A stretch of DNA of 35,506 nt, from NCBI GenBank assembly GCA_944331865.1, contig CALVIZ010000010.1, forward strand, positions 1 to 35,506, written 5' to 3'. This document shows positions 24,758 through 34,616 of the stretch, in pieces (positions within the stretch are counted from its first letter, which is position 1; every line of letters starts with the position of its first letter). Below the pieces are notes generated by a model that made no database searches, had not been told where the DNA came from, and saw nothing but the letters and a program-made list of their open reading frames with translations. Made by a program: the position numbers and the translations under genes. The stretch comes from an uncultured Bacilli bacterium. Lineage in GTDB: Bacteria > Bacillota_I > Bacilli_A > RF39 > UBA660.

Positions 24758-25825
24758 ATGAATAAACTGTTCATAGATACAAACATTTTTGAATCCAAAG
24801 GATTTAATTTTGATCAAAGAAATATTTTGATAAAATTATTGATTGAAAATGCGAAAAACAAAAATTACGAATATTATAATCTATCAGTTATTGATAAAGA
24901 AATTATTTCACATATAACTGATCGTTGCAGTTCAAGAAAAAAGGAACTTTTTAGAAAATTTAAATGGATAAAAAATTATGTTAAAGAAAAAGATATAGAT
25001 GCGAATTGCTATAAAGAATTAATTGATTATGAAAACTTTAAAAAAAATATATTTGCTGTAGATTGTAGCCTTGAAAAAGTAAATCCTGAGAATGTCTTTA
25101 AAAAGTATTTCGAAGTAGAATTGCCTTTTGAATTAAAAGAAGAAAAGAAAAGTGAATTTCCTGACGCTTTTATATCTGAATATTTAAATGATTTATCCAG
25201 GAAAGATGATGACAAAATTTATTTTATAAGCAATGATGAAGGATTAGTAAAGTCATTAGACAGGTCCATTATAACATTTAAAAATATAACTAGCTTTTTT
25301 AGTGAAATTAATGGTGATGATTCGAAAAAAATTAAACAATTTGCTCGTGAAGTTATCACTGCAAAATTAAATGAAATAAGTTCTTATGTTTTAGGATTAG
25401 GAGAATTTAATACTGTTGGTTTAGAAGATGAAGAAATAAATCCAGAAAGCATTCAATTGAGTGATGATTTTTATTTAGAAATATTAGAATCAAATAATAA
25501 TGAATTATATGTGAATTGTACATTTAGTAAGGCAGAACTAATAGGAAGTTTTAGCTGCTTAGATTATGAAAATTCTTATTGGCCAAATAATGAAGATTAT
25601 TATACTTATACAGAATATTTTAAAACCAATAAAATTGAATATGAAGATTATGAAGTCAATTTGAAAATATATAATGAAAATGATAATTATAAAATTGAAT
25701 ATGACAATTTGTATAGTTTTAGTATAAATTACGAAAATATGAAAGAATATGCTACAGAGCATTTTAGTCCATTTGAAGATTATGATGGTGAAGATGATTG
25801 GGCTCAAGATGGCTATATGAGATAA
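24758..25825 (+). CDS. PIN-domain (DUF4935-like) nuclease linked to the type I restriction operon
   Basis: Protein of 355 residues. The first 165 form a PIN nuclease fold with a full set of acidic residues: LFIDTNIF (D7), SVIDKEI (E48), FPDAFISEYL (D136) and FISNDEGL (D160). The C-terminal 190 residues are acidic and aromatic-rich with no family I recognise. PIN proteins cut RNA, as toxins or as defence effectors. The ATG at 24758 is chosen because GAGGG sits 8 bases upstream; the frame also opens at 24725 and 24752. hsdM begins 12 bases after its stop on the same strand, so PIN and HsdMSR are cotranscribed. It may be a second-line effector, but this is inferred from position only. Confidence 0.7.
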   Translation: MNKLFIDTNIFESKGFNFDQRNILIKLLIENAKNKNYEYYNLSVIDKEIISHITDRCSSRKKELFRKFKWIKNYVKEKDIDANCYKELIDYENFKKNIFAVDCSLEKVNPENVFKKYFEVELPFELKEEKKSEFPDAFISEYLNDLSRKDDDKIYFISNDEGLVKSLDRSIITFKNITSFFSEINGDDSKKIKQFAREVITAKLNEISSYVLGLGEFNTVGLEDEEINPESIQLSDDFYLEILESNNNELYVNCTFSKAELIGSFSCLDYENSYWPNNEDYYTYTEYFKTNKIEYEDYEVNLKIYNENDNYKIEYDNLYSFSINYENMKEYATEHFSPFEDYDGEDDWAQDGYMR

Positions 25826-25837
25826 GGAGTAAATAAT

Positions 25838-27406
25838 ATGAATAATAAAAAAGAAAAAGAAAGAGAAGAATTACATAAAACAATTTGGAAAATTGCTAAT
25901 GAATTAAGAGGATCAGTTGATGGTTGGGATTTTAAACAATATGTTTTAGGTTTGCTATTTTATAGATTTATATCTGAAAATATAGAAAACTATGTTAACG
26001 ATAATCAAAGAAAAGCAGGAATTAAAGATTTTAAATATAGAGATATTACTGATGAAAAAGCTTTATTAGGTAAAACACAAATACTTGAAGAAAAAGGATT
26101 CTTTATATTACCGAGTGAATTATTCTGCAATATTAAAAAAGGTGCAGATAAAAATGAAAATTTAAATGTAGTAATATCTAATGTGTTTAATAATATAGAA
26201 GCATCAGCTAGAGGAACCGCTTCTGAAAATGATGTAAAAGGGTTATTTGATGATTTTACTATTGACAATAAATTGGGTAATACAGTAGACGAAAGAAATG
26301 AAAAACTTGTTAAATTATTAAATGCTATTGGAGATTTAAACTTTGGAGATTATGAAGAAAATAATATAGATTTATTTGGAGATGCATATGAATTTTTGAT
26401 GACAATGTATGCATCATCAGCGGGAAAATCAGGAGGAGAATTCTTTACTCCTCAAGAAGTTGGAGAATTACTTGCAAGAATTGTAATTATGGATAAAACT
26501 TCTGTTAATAAAGTATATGATCCTGCGTGTGGTTCTGGAGGATTACTATTAAAATTTGCGAAAATTTTAGGAAAAGAGAATATTAGAGAAGGTTTTTTTG
26601 GACAAGAGATTAACTTAACAACATACAATCTAGCAAGAATTAATATGTTTTTGCACAATATTAATTACAATAATTTTAGTATCGAAAGAGGAGATACATT
26701 AATTCATCCTTCTCATTGGAATGATGAACCATTTGATGCGATTGTATCTAATCCCCCATATTCTCTAAAATGGGTAAGTAGTGACAACCCAATTTTAATA
26801 AATGATGAAAGATTTGCTCCAGCTGGAGTTTTGGCACCAAAGAAGGCAGCAGATTTGGCATTTACTATGCATATGTTATCATGGCTATCACCCAAAGGAA
26901 CAGCTGCGATTGTCGAATTTCCAGGAATATTGTATAGACCTGGTGCTGAACAAAAAATTAGACAATATATGATTGATAATAATTTTGTAGATGCCGTTAT
27001 TCAATTACCACCTGATTTGTTTTTTGGTACTGGTATAGCAACTTGCATTTTAGTTTTAAGGAAAAATAAATCTGATAATAATATATTGTTTATTGATGCA
27101 TCTGAAGATTTTGTTAGAATTGGAAATAAAAATAAATTAACAGAGGATAATATTAATGATATTGTTAAATTATATAAAGATAGAGTTAATGTTGACAAAA
27201 AATCTTATGTTGCAACTTATGAAGAAATAAAGGATAACAACTACAATATAGCCGTTAATTCATATCTAAAGGTTGAAACAATCATTGAAGAAATTGATAT
27301 AGATGTTGTAAACAATCATATTGATGAAATAGTTGAAGAAGCAAATGCTATTCGTTCTGAATTAAAAATACTTATCGAGGAAATGGAGCTAGAAAAAGAT
27401 GAATAG
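25838..27406 (+). CDS. hsdM: Type I restriction-modification DNA methyltransferase subunit HsdM
   Basis: Protein of 522 residues. An N-terminal HsdM helical domain (LHKTIWKIANELRGSVDGWDFKQYVLG) leads into the N6-adenine methyltransferase domain with SGGEFFTPQEV, the SAM-binding DPACGSGGL (228-236) and the catalytic NPPY (305-308). With HsdS it methylates adenine in the bipartite target; with HsdR it forms the restricting complex. AAGGAG precedes the ATG. It overlaps hsdS by 8 bases. Length and motif order match the large HsdM class and no lesion is visible. Confidence 0.95.
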   Translation: MNNKKEKEREELHKTIWKIANELRGSVDGWDFKQYVLGLLFYRFISENIENYVNDNQRKAGIKDFKYRDITDEKALLGKTQILEEKGFFILPSELFCNIKKGADKNENLNVVISNVFNNIEASARGTASENDVKGLFDDFTIDNKLGNTVDERNEKLVKLLNAIGDLNFGDYEENNIDLFGDAYEFLMTMYASSAGKSGGEFFTPQEVGELLARIVIMDKTSVNKVYDPACGSGGLLLKFAKILGKENIREGFFGQEINLTTYNLARINMFLHNINYNNFSIERGDTLIHPSHWNDEPFDAIVSNPPYSLKWVSSDNPILINDERFAPAGVLAPKKAADLAFTMHMLSWLSPKGTAAIVEFPGILYRPGAEQKIRQYMIDNNFVDAVIQLPPDLFFGTGIATCILVLRKNKSDNNILFIDASEDFVRIGNKNKLTEDNINDIVKLYKDRVNVDKKSYVATYEEIKDNNYNIAVNSYLKVETIIEEIDIDVVNNHIDEIVEEANAIRSELKILIEEMELEKDE

Positions 27407-28565
27407 TTTTGCAAGTCTTAAGAAAAAAATAAAAAAGGAAAAGATTAATTATTATAAAATAGGTGAATTGGCAAACTATAGAAGGGGTTCTTTTCCTCAA
27501 CCTTATACAAATCCATCATTTTATGGTGGTGAAGGGAGTATGCCTTTTGTACAAGTTGCTGATGTAACAGAAAATTATAGATTGGTAGAAAAAACTAAAA
27601 ATACAATATCTACTATTGCTCAACCACTTAGTGTTTTTGTTCCTAAGGGTACTGTAATAGTAACATTACAAGGAACTATAGGAAGAGTCGCAATTACACA
27701 GTATGATTCTTATGTTGATAGGACTATTGCTATTTTTGAAAATCTTTCTGATAAACTAGATAGAAAATATTTTGCTTATCAATTAAAAAACAAATTTAAT
27801 TACGAAAAACAATTTGCAAGAGGAAGTACCATTAAAACAATTACTAAAGAAGAAATGACTGATTTTTTAATACCTGTTCCTTCTTTGGAAATACAAAAAG
27901 AAATTGTGGATATATTAGATAAATTTGAAAAAATAATAGAAAAACTAAATGAAGAATATATAGAAAGAACAAAACAATTCAATTACTATTTAGACAAATT
28001 ATTAAATAATGTTGATGGCGAAGCAATGTTATTAGGAGACTTATTGGATTATGTACAACCAACAAAATATATTGTAAAAAGCACTGATTATTCTGATAAC
28101 TATAGTATTCCTGTATTAACGGCAGGGCAAACTTTTATTTTAGGTTATACAAACGAAACTGATGGAATATATCATGCATCAAATGATAATCCCGTTATAA
28201 TTTTTGATGATTTTACTACTTCTAATCATTGGATTGATTTTAATTTCAAGGTAAAATCTTCTGCAATGAAAATGCTTATTCCAAAAACTAATAATAATTT
28301 TAAATATATTTATTATTGTTTAAAAAATATAAAATACGAACCTAAAGAACATTCACGACAATGGATTCAAAAATATAGTAATTTTGAAGTTGTTATTCCA
28401 AGTATTTCTAAACAAAATGAAATTGTAAATTTTTTAGATAAAATTGATAAATTAATAAATAAATCTTCAGGGAAAATTATGTTAGAAATAAAAGAAAGAA
28501 ACAAGCAATATAATTATTATCTAAAAGAATTATTAAGTTTTGAGGAGGTAATAGTTGATGAGTAG
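27399..28565 (+). CDS. hsdS: Type I restriction-modification specificity subunit HsdS
   Basis: Protein of 388 residues with two target-recognition domains (about 10-165 and 205-355). Each is followed by a conserved helical spacer: PVPSLEIQKEIVDILDKFEKI...RTKQFNYYLDKLL and IPSISKQNEIVNFLDKIDKL...RNKQYNYYLKELL. The first domain has the usual GTVIVTLQGTIGRVAI pattern. Each domain reads one half of a split DNA sequence; the sequence recognised cannot be predicted by eye. It overlaps hsdM and hsdR, so the three are coupled. No second hsdS copy or inverted repeats suggesting phase-variable shuffling are visible in the window. Confidence 0.93.
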   Translation: MNSFASLKKKIKKEKINYYKIGELANYRRGSFPQPYTNPSFYGGEGSMPFVQVADVTENYRLVEKTKNTISTIAQPLSVFVPKGTVIVTLQGTIGRVAITQYDSYVDRTIAIFENLSDKLDRKYFAYQLKNKFNYEKQFARGSTIKTITKEEMTDFLIPVPSLEIQKEIVDILDKFEKIIEKLNEEYIERTKQFNYYLDKLLNNVDGEAMLLGDLLDYVQPTKYIVKSTDYSDNYSIPVLTAGQTFILGYTNETDGIYHASNDNPVIIFDDFTTSNHWIDFNFKVKSSAMKMLIPKTNNNFKYIYYCLKNIKYEPKEHSRQWIQKYSNFEVVIPSISKQNEIVNFLDKIDKLINKSSGKIMLEIKERNKQYNYYLKELLSFEEVIVDE

Positions 28566-31500
28566 TATAGGTTTAATAAGTGAAAATGATAACTCTACTG
28601 TATTAGCTGAATATACAGGATTAAATAGAGTAGCAACATCTTTTCAAAGTGAAGATGCTTTAGAAAAAGAATTAATTAAAACTTTAGTTGAACAGGGTTA
28701 TGAAAGACTAAATATAAACTCTGAAGATGAATTAATTCTTAATTTAAGAAGACAATTAGAAAAACTTAATAATTATCAATTTACTGATGGAGAATGGGAT
28801 TCTTTCTTTACTAAAGTAATTGCAAATAAAAATGATTATATAATTGAAAAAACAAGATTAATTCAAGAAGATTATAAACAAGAAATAACTCTTGATTCAG
28901 GTGAAAAGAAAAATATCTATTTAATAGATAAAAATAATATTCACAATAATACTCTTCAAGTTTTAAATCAATATGTTAATAATGAGGGTAATTTTGATAA
29001 TAGATATGATGTAACAATTTTAGTTAATGGTCTACCTTTAGTTCACGTTGAATTAAAGAAAAGGGGAATTGATTTAAGAGAAGCTTTTAATCAAATAGAA
29101 AGATATCAAAGAGATTCTTTCTGGGCTGGATCAGGATTATATAATTTTGTTCAAATCTTTGTTATATCAAATGGAACATTAACTAAGTATTATTCAAATA
29201 CTACAAGAGAGTTTCATATTAATAATCAAAAGAAAAAGAAATCTAACTCATTTGAATTTACTTCTTATTGGGCTGATCAAAAGAATAATGGTATTACAGA
29301 TCTAATTGATTTTGCTAAAACCTTCTTTACTAAGCATACGTTATTAAATGTATTAACTAAGTATTGTGTATTTACAAGTGAAGAAGATTTATTAGTAATG
29401 CGTCCATACCAAATAGTTGCAACTGAAAAGATATTAAATAGAATTACTATTGCATATAACAATAAGTTCTATGGAACATTAAAATCAGGCGGATACATTT
29501 GGCATACAACAGGATCAGGGAAAACATTAACATCATTTAAGACTTCTCAATTAGCAAGTAAATTAGATTTTATAGATAAAGTATTATTTGTTGTAGATAG
29601 AAAAGACTTAGACTATCAAACAATGAAAGAATACGATAAATTTAAAGAGGGAGCAGCTAACTCTAATACATCAACAAAAGTATTAGAAGAACAATTAAAT
29701 GATCCTAATGCTAAGATAATAATAACTACAATTCAAAAGTTATCACAATTCATCAAGAAGAATGAAAATAGTGATGTATTTAATAAGCATGTAGTATTTA
29801 TATTTGATGAATGTCATAGATCTCAATTTGGAGATATGCACAAAGCTATTATTAAGAAATTTAATAAATATTATTTATTTGGTTTTACAGGAACTCCAAT
29901 ATTCCCAGAGAATGCAAGAACAATAAAAGGTATTGCAGAAACAACAGAACAAACATTTGGAGAAAGATTACATACTTATACAATTGTAAATGCTATAGCA
30001 GATAAGAATGTATTACCATTTAGATATGAATATGTTGGTAGAGTAGATCTTCGTGATGATGTTAAAGATGAAAAAGTTTATAACATAGATGAAGAAAAAC
30101 TGTTTGATAATCAAATCAGAGTTAGTATGATTACTGATTATATAATAGATCATTTTAGTACAAAAACTAAAACATCTGAAAGCTATGTATATTCAACTCT
30201 AGATAACGTTACAGCAGTAGCTAAAAAGCAAGATGCTGAAGAAATAAAGTCTAAGAAAAGTATTAATGGTTTTAATTCAATATTCGCCGTATCGAGCATT
30301 AAAATGGCTAAAGAATACTATGCTGAATTTAAGAAACAATTAGCACTTAAAAATAGTAGTCTTAAAGTAGCATTAATATATTCATATGGTGTTAATGGAG
30401 AAGATGGAGTAATAGATGAAAACTCTGAATCAACTGAAGCCTTAAGCACAGATGATAGAACATTCTTAGAAAATGCAATTAAAGATTACAATAATGTGTT
30501 TGGAACAAGTTATGATACTTCATCAGAAAGATTTCAAAACTATTATAAAGATGTATCTCTAAGAATGAAGAATAGAGAAATAGATATATTAATAGTTGCT
30601 AATATGTTCTTAACAGGATTTGATGCTAAAACACTAAATACATTATGGGTTGATAAAAATTTAAAATGGCATGGATTAATTCAAGCTTTCTCTAGAACTA
30701 ATAGAATTTTAAATAGTGTTAAAACATATGGTAATATAGTTTCGTTTAGAAATTTAGAAGATAGATTAAATGAAGCACTTGCTAAATTTGGTGATGAAGA
30801 AGCTCATGGAATAGTATTATTAAAACCATATAAAGATTACTACTATGGATATGAAGATGATAATGGGAAAACATTTGATGGATACAAATCATTAGTTGAA
30901 AAATTAACTTCTAAATTTGCTCCAGGAATATTAATGCAAAGTGAAGCAGAACAAAAAGAATTTATTAAACTATATGGTGCAATATTAAAAGTAACAAATA
31001 TCTTATCATCATTCGATGAGTTCAAAGATGATGAATTAATCAATGAAAGAGATAAACAAGATTATCATAGTATTTATATTGAACTTTATAATGAATTTAG
31101 AAATAAAGCTAAACAAGAAAAAACTGATGTTACAGAAGATGTAGTATTTGAAATGGAGTTAATTAAATCAATTGAAGTTAATATAGACTATATCTTAACA
31201 TTAGTTAAAAAATATCACGATTCTAATATGGAAGATAAAGAAATATTAGTAAGTATTCAAAAAGCTATTATGGCAAGTCCAGATTTAAGAAATAAAAAAG
31301 ATTTAATTATGGCATTCATTGATTCTTTAGATCAAGATTCAAACGTATATGCTGATTTTGAATCATTCATGAATAGTAAGAAAAAAGAAGAATTAGATAA
31401 GATAATTGCTGATGAAGGACTAAATAAAGATGAAACATATAATTTTATTCAAAGGTCATTTGATAAAGGTAGAGTGGAAACGAACGGAGTAGAGGTATCT

Positions 31501-31620
31501 AATATATTACCTCCAATGAATATGTTCACTCCTAATAACGAACGTCAAGAAAAGAAAAATAAAGTAATTGATAAACTATTAGAATTCTTTGATAAATTCT
31601 TTAGTATTACAAGTAAGTAA
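28558..31620 (+). CDS. hsdR: Type I restriction endonuclease subunit HsdR
   Basis: Protein of 1020 residues. The N-terminal nuclease domain has DVTILVNGLPLVHVELKKRG (the D...ExK catalytic core). The SF2 translocase follows: Walker A TTGSGKT (about 316-322), the DECHRSQFG box (about 417), GFTGTPIF, and the motif VI region GLIQAFSRTNR. A C-terminal helical domain contacts HsdM. It pumps DNA and cuts at a distance from unmethylated sites. The ATG at 28558 is preferred (AGGAGG at 28543-28548); a TTG at 28555 is possible. It overlaps hsdS and is followed by the GmrSD-like gene after 16 bases. Confidence 0.95.
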   Translation: MSSIGLISENDNSTVLAEYTGLNRVATSFQSEDALEKELIKTLVEQGYERLNINSEDELILNLRRQLEKLNNYQFTDGEWDSFFTKVIANKNDYIIEKTRLIQEDYKQEITLDSGEKKNIYLIDKNNIHNNTLQVLNQYVNNEGNFDNRYDVTILVNGLPLVHVELKKRGIDLREAFNQIERYQRDSFWAGSGLYNFVQIFVISNGTLTKYYSNTTREFHINNQKKKKSNSFEFTSYWADQKNNGITDLIDFAKTFFTKHTLLNVLTKYCVFTSEEDLLVMRPYQIVATEKILNRITIAYNNKFYGTLKSGGYIWHTTGSGKTLTSFKTSQLASKLDFIDKVLFVVDRKDLDYQTMKEYDKFKEGAANSNTSTKVLEEQLNDPNAKIIITTIQKLSQFIKKNENSDVFNKHVVFIFDECHRSQFGDMHKAIIKKFNKYYLFGFTGTPIFPENARTIKGIAETTEQTFGERLHTYTIVNAIADKNVLPFRYEYVGRVDLRDDVKDEKVYNIDEEKLFDNQIRVSMITDYIIDHFSTKTKTSESYVYSTLDNVTAVAKKQDAEEIKSKKSINGFNSIFAVSSIKMAKEYYAEFKKQLALKNSSLKVALIYSYGVNGEDGVIDENSESTEALSTDDRTFLENAIKDYNNVFGTSYDTSSERFQNYYKDVSLRMKNREIDILIVANMFLTGFDAKTLNTLWVDKNLKWHGLIQAFSRTNRILNSVKTYGNIVSFRNLEDRLNEALAKFGDEEAHGIVLLKPYKDYYYGYEDDNGKTFDGYKSLVEKLTSKFAPGILMQSEAEQKEFIKLYGAILKVTNILSSFDEFKDDELINERDKQDYHSIYIELYNEFRNKAKQEKTDVTEDVVFEMELIKSIEVNIDYILTLVKKYHDSNMEDKEILVSIQKAIMASPDLRNKKDLIMAFIDSLDQDSNVYADFESFMNSKKKEELDKIIADEGLNKDETYNFIQRSFDKGRVETNGVEVSNILPPMNMFTPNNERQEKKNKVIDKLLEFFDKFFSITSK

Positions 31621-31636
31621 AAGTTGAGGTGAAATA

Positions 31637-33727
31637 ATGGCAGTAGATACATTTAAACCAATTAATCAAACAATAAGTGAAATATTTTCTTGCGATGGTA
31701 TTTATAAGATACCTAATTATCAAAGACAATACAGTTGGACTAATGATCAATTAGAGGCATTATGGGATGATTTATATGAAGCATATCAAAACAAAACTGT
31801 TGATAATGATTGTTATTTCTTAGGATCAATAGTTGTAGTTAATGATGGTAAAGGATATTTTGAATTAATAGATGGACAGCAAAGAATTACAACATTAATG
31901 ATACTAATGAATGTATTAGTAAAAGACTTTCCAGATATTAATAAAAATAGTGATGAAATATTTGTTGCTGATAAAGATAAAATTCAGAATTGTATTTTAT
32001 TCCAAGGAAGAAAAAATAGATTACAATTACAAACAGATCCTAAATATGATTCTATATTTAATGATTTAATAATAAATTGTGAATCATTCGCAGATGTAGA
32101 TGAACCATCAAAAAGAGAATTAAAATTGGACGATCCACAATATAAATATATTAATTCAGCAGTATTCTTTTATAAGAAATTATCTGAATTAAATAAAACA
32201 GAATTAGATGAGTTTGTAAATTATATATTCTATTCTACAAACATCATTAAAATAGAATGTACTAATCAATCATTTGCTATAAAACTATTCCAAGTATTAA
32301 ACGATAGAGGATTAGAATTATCACCATCTGATATTGTAAAATCATATATAATAGGTAAATATGAACAAGATGATGAAACAGGAAAACAAATCTTTAACAA
32401 TAATTGGAAGAACATTGAAGACTTATCAAAACAATATGGATTTAAAATTGATGACTTTGTAGTATTCTATGAATACTATAAATTGAAATCAAATCCTAAA
32501 AGACAAGTTGTAGATGAATTAAGAGATATTATTCAAAGAAGTGATGTATATGAATTAGTAGCAGAACTTCATAGTTTCTCAGAATCATTAAAGAAAGTTT
32601 ATGAGTCAAATAATCCAGTAATATTAAGTTTAAGATATATACCATGGAAGTTTTATGTTATGACTGCGTTAACAAGTGCATACCAAGTAAATTATCCAGA
32701 AAAGGATAAATTATTTAAAGAAATTAGAAGATTTTTCTATATTTCATTAACTGCAGGATGTACATTAAACAAAATAAAACAAACTTCATTTAAATTAATT
32801 GAATCAATCGTTAATGGAAACAGTATTGATGAAATAAAAGAAGACTTAAATAGAACAATAATATCAAGAAGAATGTATGCAAAAGTATATGATGCATTAG
32901 ACAATGATGTTTATAACGAAAAATTCTTAAAGCCATTAATGTTATCTTTGGAATATGAAATTAGAGAAAAAACAGATAAAAGTTTTTATTCATTAGATAA
33001 TACATTACATATGGATCACATCTTACCGAGAGCTTATAAGCAAAATGATGAATGGAATTATATTAAGGATGAAGAAGTATTACCTGAAATAAATGGATTA
33101 GGTAATATGGCCTTACTCCAAGATATTAAGAATGAAGAAGCTCTTAACTGTGGATTTGATAGAAAAATCAGAATATATAAAGGTCAAGATGAAGAAGGAA
33201 ATAATAAGTCAGGAATTACATCATTTGAATTTACAAGAAAGATTATTGAATATTATGGTTCAGGAAATACAACATGGAACATTGATCAAATATTAGAAAG
33301 AAAAAAATATTTGATATCTAAAATAGAAGAAATGTTAGAAATTAGTAGAGAAGATATTAATTTAAAATTATCAGAAGAATCTACAGGTGGAAAGACTGGA
33401 AAGTCTAAATGGTTATATAAAAATGTTTACTATGATAATGCGAAATTAGTAAGAGCACTAATTCAAGATTATATAGTTGATAATAATATAAAAAAATATG
33501 ATGATATTACTGAAAATATTAGAAACTTCAAAATGTATTCTCATGAATTAATAATTGACGAAAAAAATGAATTACTTGATAATTATTCATATACAAAAGT
33601 TGAAGTCAATGGTATGAATATTTACGTTAGAAGTATTTGTCAAAAGAATGATACAAATGAATTTATTAGTGTATTAAAGAACTATTATGATTTTGATTTA
33701 GAAACTGTTGAGAACTCAGAAGAGTAG
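31637..33727 (+). CDS. DUF262/DUF1524 (GmrSD-like) type IV restriction protein
   Basis: Protein of 696 residues. The N-terminal DUF262 (GmrS-like) domain has PNYQRQYSW and the nucleotide-handling IDGQQR motif (D79-R83). A helical middle follows. The DUF1524 (GmrD-like) HNH nuclease region has HMDHILP (H458, D460, H461) and NGLGNMALLQ. About 140 residues beyond the usual end (after 555) form an extra domain I do not recognise. Single-chain GmrSD proteins restrict DNA with modified bases (glucosylated hydroxymethylcytosine in the founding case), complementing a type I system that attacks unmodified DNA. AGGTGA precedes the ATG. It lies 16 bases after hsdR and before the hydrolase gene, so it belongs to the same operon. 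Confidence 0.85.
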   Translation: MAVDTFKPINQTISEIFSCDGIYKIPNYQRQYSWTNDQLEALWDDLYEAYQNKTVDNDCYFLGSIVVVNDGKGYFELIDGQQRITTLMILMNVLVKDFPDINKNSDEIFVADKDKIQNCILFQGRKNRLQLQTDPKYDSIFNDLIINCESFADVDEPSKRELKLDDPQYKYINSAVFFYKKLSELNKTELDEFVNYIFYSTNIIKIECTNQSFAIKLFQVLNDRGLELSPSDIVKSYIIGKYEQDDETGKQIFNNNWKNIEDLSKQYGFKIDDFVVFYEYYKLKSNPKRQVVDELRDIIQRSDVYELVAELHSFSESLKKVYESNNPVILSLRYIPWKFYVMTALTSAYQVNYPEKDKLFKEIRRFFYISLTAGCTLNKIKQTSFKLIESIVNGNSIDEIKEDLNRTIISRRMYAKVYDALDNDVYNEKFLKPLMLSLEYEIREKTDKSFYSLDNTLHMDHILPRAYKQNDEWNYIKDEEVLPEINGLGNMALLQDIKNEEALNCGFDRKIRIYKGQDEEGNNKSGITSFEFTRKIIEYYGSGNTTWNIDQILERKKYLISKIEEMLEISREDINLKLSEESTGGKTGKSKWLYKNVYYDNAKLVRALIQDYIVDNNIKKYDDITENIRNFKMYSHELIIDEKNELLDNYSYTKVEVNGMNIYVRSICQKNDTNEFISVLKNYYDFDLETVENSEE

Positions 33728-33728
33728 C

Positions 33729-34349
33729 ATGCAAGAATTAAAGTTTGATAAAGAAATACATAGTAAATTTGAAGATATTGCAATTATTGATTATGGAATT
33801 GTAGAAGGTAATAATATAATCGTATTTATTAAGGCAGGCCAAAATGGATCTTTATATGGTTATCAAAATAAGTATATAAAGATGGCAAAAAGATTAAACA
33901 AAAAATATGAATGTTCTGTCATATGTTCTTCAAATCCATTTGATGGTAATAATCCATTAGATAATGCAATGAAGATTATAGAAGACTATGCTAAAAAATT
34001 TGATGATTACAAAATATACTATTTAGGATATTCCAATGGAGCATTAATAGGAGCTTGGTTTGGAATAAAGTATCCTAAAATAAAAAGAATGGTCCTTGTT
34101 AATGGACCGCTAATGTATAACTTATATAAGACAAAAGAAGGAGCTTTATCATTTAAAGGAGAAAGCATAAACTTTATATATGGAGAATATGATCAATCTA
34201 TAGAATACGTAGAATTATTAAAAAGCATAGAAAATGATAAAATAAAGGTATTTATAGAAGAAGGTCAAGATCATCATTTTAGTAAAAGTGAAGAAGACTT
34301 TCAAAAAATACCGGAAAAATATTTATTTGAAATGAATCCAGAAAAATAG
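33729..34349 (+). CDS. Small alpha/beta hydrolase
   Basis: Protein of 206 residues with a compact alpha/beta-hydrolase fold. The nucleophile elbow is GYSNGA (serine 102), a candidate acid is in YGEYDQS (about 155) and the histidine in GQDHHF (about 180). No signal peptide, so it is cytoplasmic. The ATG at 33729 directly follows the TAG of the GmrSD-like gene (33725-33727), so it is translated by coupling. The substrate is unknown. A hydrolase ending a restriction operon is unusual; it may be a passenger or an accessory enzyme (inference). Confidence 0.75.
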   Translation: MQELKFDKEIHSKFEDIAIIDYGIVEGNNIIVFIKAGQNGSLYGYQNKYIKMAKRLNKKYECSVICSSNPFDGNNPLDNAMKIIEDYAKKFDDYKIYYLGYSNGALIGAWFGIKYPKIKRMVLVNGPLMYNLYKTKEGALSFKGESINFIYGEYDQSIEYVELLKSIENDKIKVFIEEGQDHHFSKSEEDFQKIPEKYLFEMNPEK

Positions 34350-34362
34350 TTCTGGATTTTAT
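34335..34362. terminator. Terminator ending the restriction operon
   Basis: AATCCAGAA (34335-34343) pairs with TTCTGGATT (34350-34358), loop AAATAG, followed by TTATT. It lies over the stop codons of both convergent genes. Confidence 0.85.
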
Positions 34363-34616
34363 TGTGCATGATCATCTTTATCTAAGAAAACAAGTGATTT
34401 TAAAAACTCTATATCTAAATCAAAATATTTAATAACTTCTTTTGTAGGAATACAGTATGCTGGCATATATTTATTTGGTTCTTTTTTTCTGAATTCTTTT
34501 TCAATTTCTTGTTTGATTTTACTAGCAGTAGTAGCTGATACATTAGCTATCTTCATAATATTTTGATTAGAACACCACGGCTTAGATATTATTTCTAATA
34601 TTTCTTTAGCAATCAC
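34359..34616 (-). CDS. Small HTH DNA-binding protein (excisionase or replication regulator candidate)
   Basis: About 85 residues. A helix-turn-helix-like segment NIMKIANVSATTASKIKQEI is followed by a basic linker and a second short domain (CIPTKEVIKYFDLDIEFLKSL). The start is taken as GTG at 34616: AAAGGAGG (complement of about 34625-34632) lies before it, and the ATG at 34634 is too far upstream and would encode the ribosome-binding site itself. Proteins of this kind are common beside RepA and integrase genes in Firmicutes elements. It is the outermost gene of the leftward mobility module, separated from repA by the inserted restriction block. Confidence 0.6.
   Translation of the reverse strand: MIAKEILEIISKPWCSNQNIMKIANVSATTASKIKQEIEKEFRKKEPNKYMPAYCIPTKEVIKYFDLDIEFLKSLVFLDKDDHAQ

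Noticed and set aside
25559-25807. Leftward hydrophobic Ile/Phe-rich open frame opposite the PIN gene
   Set aside because: Its composition mirrors the acidic GAA/GAT/TAT-rich plus strand, and no ribosome-binding site precedes it.
27399-28565. Phase-variable hsdS shuffling
   Set aside because: No second hsdS copy, no inverted repeats within hsdS and no adjacent invertase; the only recombinase is the element integrase 5.4 kb away, on the other strand.
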